A DNA stretch of 64,000 nt from Mangifera indica. Lineage: Eukaryota; Streptophyta; Magnoliopsida; Sapindales; Anacardiaceae. Positions within the stretch are counted from its first letter, which is position 1. The number at the start of each line of letters is the position of its first letter. This document shows, piece after piece, positions 60,225 to 64,000 of this stretch. The DNA lies in NCBI RefSeq assembly GCF_011075055.1, contig NC_058143.1:16938930-17002929 (forward strand), given 5' to 3'. Below the pieces are notes generated by a model that saw only the letters and a program-made list of their open reading frames with translations, did not search any database and was not told where the DNA came from. The position numbers were made by a program, and so were the translations under genes.

Positions 60225-60370
60225 GTGTATATATATAAAAAATATTTTATATATAAATAATAATATATTATTATATAATTAAAAAATTAAAAATTAAAAA
60301 TATAATAATATTTAATTATATAATAATATATTATTATTTATATATAAAAGTTATGTAAAAATATTATTAT
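60225..60370. mobile_element. MITE, family C
   Basis: A clear palindrome: TATATAAATAATAATATATT on the left and ATATATTATTATTTATATAT on the right, around a core of AAAAATTAAAAATTAAAAAT. Ends are not sharply defined in the AT-rich surroundings. Confidence 0.5.
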
Positions 60371-61298
60371 ATTATTAATTACTACCCCACTTAGATTTGG
60401 ACTGGGGAAGAAACTTGGTGGGGATGAGTTGGCCTCATTTATGCACATAAAAATTACTTTGAAAAGATCGTAAATAATATATTAAAATTAAATTATGGCA
60501 TGCCTATTTTATGTCACTCATATGCAAGCATTTGCTAATTTTGTGGTTTTTTTCACATTAAATTTGTCTATTTTTAGTCGCTCATATGCCTCTTCCCATT
60601 TCACCAACCACAATGTCTACTTCTCCATATTTTCACTTTAGAAATTTCTACCCACTTTTGCATTTCTTCAGGGATAATTTATTATATTCTTTTAGATTCA
60701 TCCTTTCTTGATTATGATTTAATCGTATTAACAACTCGGCCAACCCAAAGGCTATGTTAGACTCAAAGATATAACCATCACTATCTTTGTTCGTATTACA
60801 AATTTTTTTTTTTTCTATTCGAGAAGAGATAAGTTAAGTGTTATTTATATTTGTTATGCAACATTTTTTTAATATATTTCTAAAAAATTCTATTAAAATA
60901 ATATTTTTAAAAATATTCAAATTAGTTTGTGTTATTTTTTTTTGTTAACTTTTATACTATTTAATTTAAATTTGAATTGTATCAAATTAATTTTTATTAA
61001 ATTTTGTATCGAAATAACTAAACCCATCTTTGTTTTTTTTTTTTTTTGGGTATTTTGTCAATGTGACCAATAAACGATTGTATTGAAATTTGTCAAAACT
61101 AGGCTGACTCATAAAAGACATTACATTCTTATAATATGCAATCTTTCATACATTTTATTTGTATTGTCCTAAAATTGATGATGCTGACAATTCATGACAT
61201 CTCATTCATCCAACATATAAAAGCGATGCCCCTGTAGATATTATCAATTAATTATTTCTCAATATAGTATTCACCTTTGCATTTTTCATATACAAGGC

Positions 61299-62370
61299 TT
61301 ATTTCATTATTTTTAACCCAAGATCAAACTTTCTACAAGGGCTAATCCCAAGCTTTGAGCAAATCCCACTGATTAAACCATCTTTACGTACTTCATCTTC
61401 TATCTCGAAGTCCTCACTGTCTAGTAAAGAGCCCATTTCTTCTTCGCGGGGGCTGTCCCAATGGCGCAATCCTTCGAAGTCATTGTTATAATTTGGATTG
61501 GAAGTACTAGGGTTCTCTTCTTGAATGCCTCCTTGTGCATAATCTGTTGTGTCTTCTTTTCCTGGACATAGGATCAAGTCAAGTTTGTTGAAGTCGCTTA
61601 TATCGCTCAGTCTGGAGTTTGAGGCTTCGCACGAGCTGAAGGATGAAGCTCTTTATGTCTCAGACGAGGTTGACAATGATGGAGAAGCTGTCACTGAATC
61701 AATTCCGAAACCCTGGATTTCGTTTGTTATTTTTACAGCTTTTAAACGTGCTTCTTTCAGAATTATTCCTCCTCGCAAAAGATTTAGTATATTTTCTGCT
61801 CTCTTTTGCATCATAGCACCCCAGTTTAACCTAACACAAAAATTGCATAGAACCAATGGGTGAGTAACAATCTTCAGCAAAATCTTCCGCACCATGGGTG
61901 AGTAACAATCTTCAGCAAAATCTTCCGCACCATGGGTGAGTAAGAACTCAAGAGGTACCAAGGATTTGTAGGATTGCCTCCATTGCTTCCAGTAAAGATC
62001 GCAATCCTGAATAAATTGTATTGCTTTCGAATATTGCATTATGAATTATTGCAAGGGTAACATCAACAACTCGCCAGTAATCATCCATGTCGAAGGATGC
62101 GTCTGCTATTTTAATCATGATTTTAGCTTCAGATCCCCATGGGTCACTATTTGTTGCTTCTTCAGCCCACCTTCACAACGTCACCATTATTAAAATCAAG
62201 CTATCTATATACACACAAAACAAATTATGGATAACATTTATTAACTGATGATTAATGAATGGAAATCCTGAAAATTATTTGTGTAAATCAGTTAAGGCGA
62301 GCTTGTATTTCTCACGAGGAAAAGTAGATGCCTGCCACTTAATCTTATTTAGAAAGGTTCCCACAACCAT
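61299..62370 (-). pseudogene. ENTH-domain (epsin-like) gene, apparently inactivated
   Basis: Fragments of a plant ENTH/VHS-family protein lie in order on the minus strand. N-terminus at 62370-62278: MVVGTFLNKIKWQAS and EKYKLALTD. Then AEEATNSDPWGSEAKIMIKI and DDYWRVVD (about 62165-62075), KQWRQSYKSLVPLEFLLTHG and EDFAED, NWGAMMQKRAENILNLL, ARLKAVKITNEIQGFG, and the C-terminal WDSPREEEMGSLLDSED and ISGICSKLGISP, to a stop at 61299. Defects: a stop where exon 2 should read VTPAELLAEEAT, no good donor after LALTD, a frame change after YWRVVD, a 38-bp tandem duplication inside the ENTH domain, and an in-frame TAA at 61653 followed by 117 more matching codons. Alternative splicing might bypass some of these but not the TAA. 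Intact relatives bind phosphoinositides and act in clathrin-linked trafficking. Confidence 0.7.
61858..61933. repeat. 38-bp tandem duplication inside the ENTH relic
   Basis: Copies at 61858-61895 and 61896-61933 are identical (GGGTGAGTAACAATCTTCAG, continuing to CCGCACCAT), and a third partial start follows at 61934. The unit length is not a multiple of three, so the duplication shifts the frame: the first copy read encodes THGAEDFAEDC, the next encodes an unrelated peptide. Confidence 0.9.
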
Positions 62371-63734
62371 ATACCTCAAACTCTTTAACCAATGCTAGAT
62401 TAATATGCATTTATATATATACCTAATTATCTGGGACGTTTTAGTTTCAGTTACTGAAAGCTAATCTGAGTTACAAAAAGGAAGAGTTCTTCCACATACT
62501 AACTGGAAAACTCTTTCCAATCAGTCATTTTAATCCATGGTAATGCTTCCAAGAAATCAAGCAATTGTATTTATGATAGAAACAAGTGTGATTTTAGATA
62601 AAATATAATGGGGGATGTAGTGAACAGAGATGTGACTAGTATTACAGATTTGATAACCAAATGATTTTTCATATGTGAAAAGCTAGTATACCCTTGATAT
62701 TATTGTGAGACTAATTATTGGTTAAGCTTAAAATCAGGTTCTGCAAATACCCATGCCCATGGATTTTGAGTATTTATAGCCTCCTCAACTAATCAGTGAA
62801 TGAATTTACCCTAACCTTGTATTTTGATGGTGGCCTGAGCCTCCAGTCTAAAACCATCATGGTATATATGCGAATTAAGAGAGAAATTCTAATTGGATGA
62901 ATATGTAATGTAAAATAATAGATAGATTAAAGGAAATAGAAAAGAAAGAAATAGGTTTTTCGTGTTATTATGTTTTTCTTAAATTCAAGTCTTATAATAT
63001 AAGCTATAAGATTTAGGGTTTAATCTCAAAAGAATAACTATTTCTCACCCGAATTTTACCACAATAATAAGTTGTAATCCTTAAAGTTAAAAACAACAAA
63101 TTCTCATTTTTTTGTTAATAAATTTCAATATATTTTAAGAGAAAATAAGAAAAAAAAATGAAATTACTCTTATTAAATTTTTTTTGTTTTTTTGCTTAAG
63201 ATGAAAAAAATAATAGGAAAGAATTACAATTTTTCTTCTATGAATAATAAGTATAAACATCAATGAGCACTTGAAGCCAATAAATCCGATCTAATGGAGA
63301 GATAGTTGAAGAAGTGATAAAACCCTATACATTTTTCTTACAAAACCAATCAACTATAATTTTTGAAATAATTTTTGGGTCTCATATGAATGTCAATCAG
63401 TCTCCTATTTGAATTACTAAATAAAAACTCTCCTGGATAATCAAACGAGCAATTAGATATTATGCACGTACTATCTAATACTTACATAAAATTACAATAA
63501 TATTAGAATGAATCGTCCACTTGGGAATGAAAATACCAAGAACTGGTTTTGTAAATATAAAATTTGATTAATAAATTCATATATAGTATCTATAGATACA
63601 CCAATGAAGTTGAAAATATTTTATAAAATTTCATGATTTCACTGATTTTCCAGTAATCATGTTATGGAAGCAAATCAACGATGACACCAACTTTAATTTA
63701 TACCGAAGCGATGCTACGTGCATATAATTTTAAA
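62371..63734. other. Spacer at the right side
   Basis: No gene is recognised. At 63010-63130 a string like an element arm occurs (GAATAACTATTTCTCACCC), without a visible partner arm. Otherwise the sequence is AT-rich and non-coding. Confidence 0.35.
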
Positions 63735-64000
63735 GGTTAAAATGCTTATTCTCACTCAAAGTTTAATGTATTCCTAAACTTACCTGTGAACTTTTAAAAA
63801 TACAAACGTGCACTTATTTGTTATTAAAGTTAACAAAATTCGTTAGTTCTAAGAGTAAAATTATTAGTTAATTAATAATACCAAAAAAATAAATTTTTAC
63901 CTTTTTTTCTCTTCTAAACCCTAAAAACTAACAATTTTATCTAAGATTAAACTTTAAAAAGTTGTATTTCCCTCGTAGGGTTTCAACTTTCTAACAAATC
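63735..64000. mobile_element. Left arm of a long-inverted-repeat element, cut by the window edge
   Basis: Starts GGTTAAAATGCTTATTCTCA, a diverged form of the GGCCAAAAGACTTATTCCCA terminus. It then follows the family order: a short open spacer, AAGTTAACAAAATTCGTTAG, AAAATTATTAGTTAATTAAT, CTAAACCCTAAAAACTAACA and CTCGTAGGGTTTCAAC. The loop and right arm would lie beyond 64000. Confidence 0.5.

Larger units (their letters stand above)
58983..61298. other. CIP7 promoter and AT-rich spacer
   Basis: The first 300 bp contain AGAGAAA-type leader and promoter sequence. MITE-like copies lie at 59669-59855 (family B) and 60225-60370 (family C). From 59900 to 60020 the sequence is almost pure A/T. The short frame at 60016-60282 is low-complexity and not a gene. 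Confidence 0.4.

Noticed and set aside
60016..60282. An 88-residue plus-strand frame.
   Set aside because: Composition is Ile/Tyr/Asn-rich, as expected from AT-rich DNA, and it overlaps a MITE.
1..64000. Scan by eye for tRNA, rRNA, snRNA genes and CRISPR arrays.
   Set aside because: Nothing with the needed motifs (tRNA B-box context, regular spaced repeats) was seen; a dedicated tRNA and covariance-model search would be decisive.

Overview
The window is nuclear DNA from a flowering plant, almost certainly a eudicot. Genes are split by short GT-AG introns, plant-only families are present (ROP-interactive CRIB protein, COP1-interacting protein 7, plastid fibrillin, phragmoplast kinesin), and long AT-rich spacers carry small non-autonomous DNA transposons. 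The species cannot be named from the sequence alone. All gene calls rest on hand-joined exons; where I give exon coordinates, reading phase is continuous across every junction.

Left block, 1-21 kb: the 5' end of a long-chain alcohol oxidase gene (minus), a KIN14B-interacting WD40-like protein of the At4g14310 type (minus), plastid fibrillin 4 (FIB4/PAP6, plus), kinesin KIN-10A (plus) and a small four-helix membrane protein of unknown function (plus). From memory, FAO3 and FIB4 are neighbours in Arabidopsis (At3g23410/At3g23400), and so are At4g14310 and KIN-10A (At4g14330). This block therefore looks like an ancestral segment that Arabidopsis split between two chromosomes.

Middle block, 21-41 kb: a decayed triple ubiquitin-like pseudogene carrying a MITE, a RIC-type ROP effector (minus), glycolipid transfer protein GLTP1 (minus), dCTP pyrophosphatase (minus), and a poorly understood stretch at 37.3-39.05 kb with an orphan exon and a possible gene relic.

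Right block, 41-64 kb: ribosomal protein eL14 with a one-codon first exon (plus), a PP2C-like pseudophosphatase (plus), a 13-exon CIP7 gene of about 10 kb (minus), and an ENTH/epsin-like gene at 61.3-62.4 kb that looks inactivated.

The strongest structural signal outside genes is a family of 0.7-0.8 kb elements that are inverted repeats over almost their whole length. Three copies (20983-21789, 38048-38774, 43873-44612) begin and end with GGCC and are each flanked by a different perfect 9-bp direct repeat, the mark of Mutator-type transposition. A related copy with different ends lies at 26772-27622, and half a copy runs off the right edge. At least two more MITE families are scattered in the spacers. 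I found no rRNA or tRNA gene, no CRISPR array and no convincing new multi-gene system.
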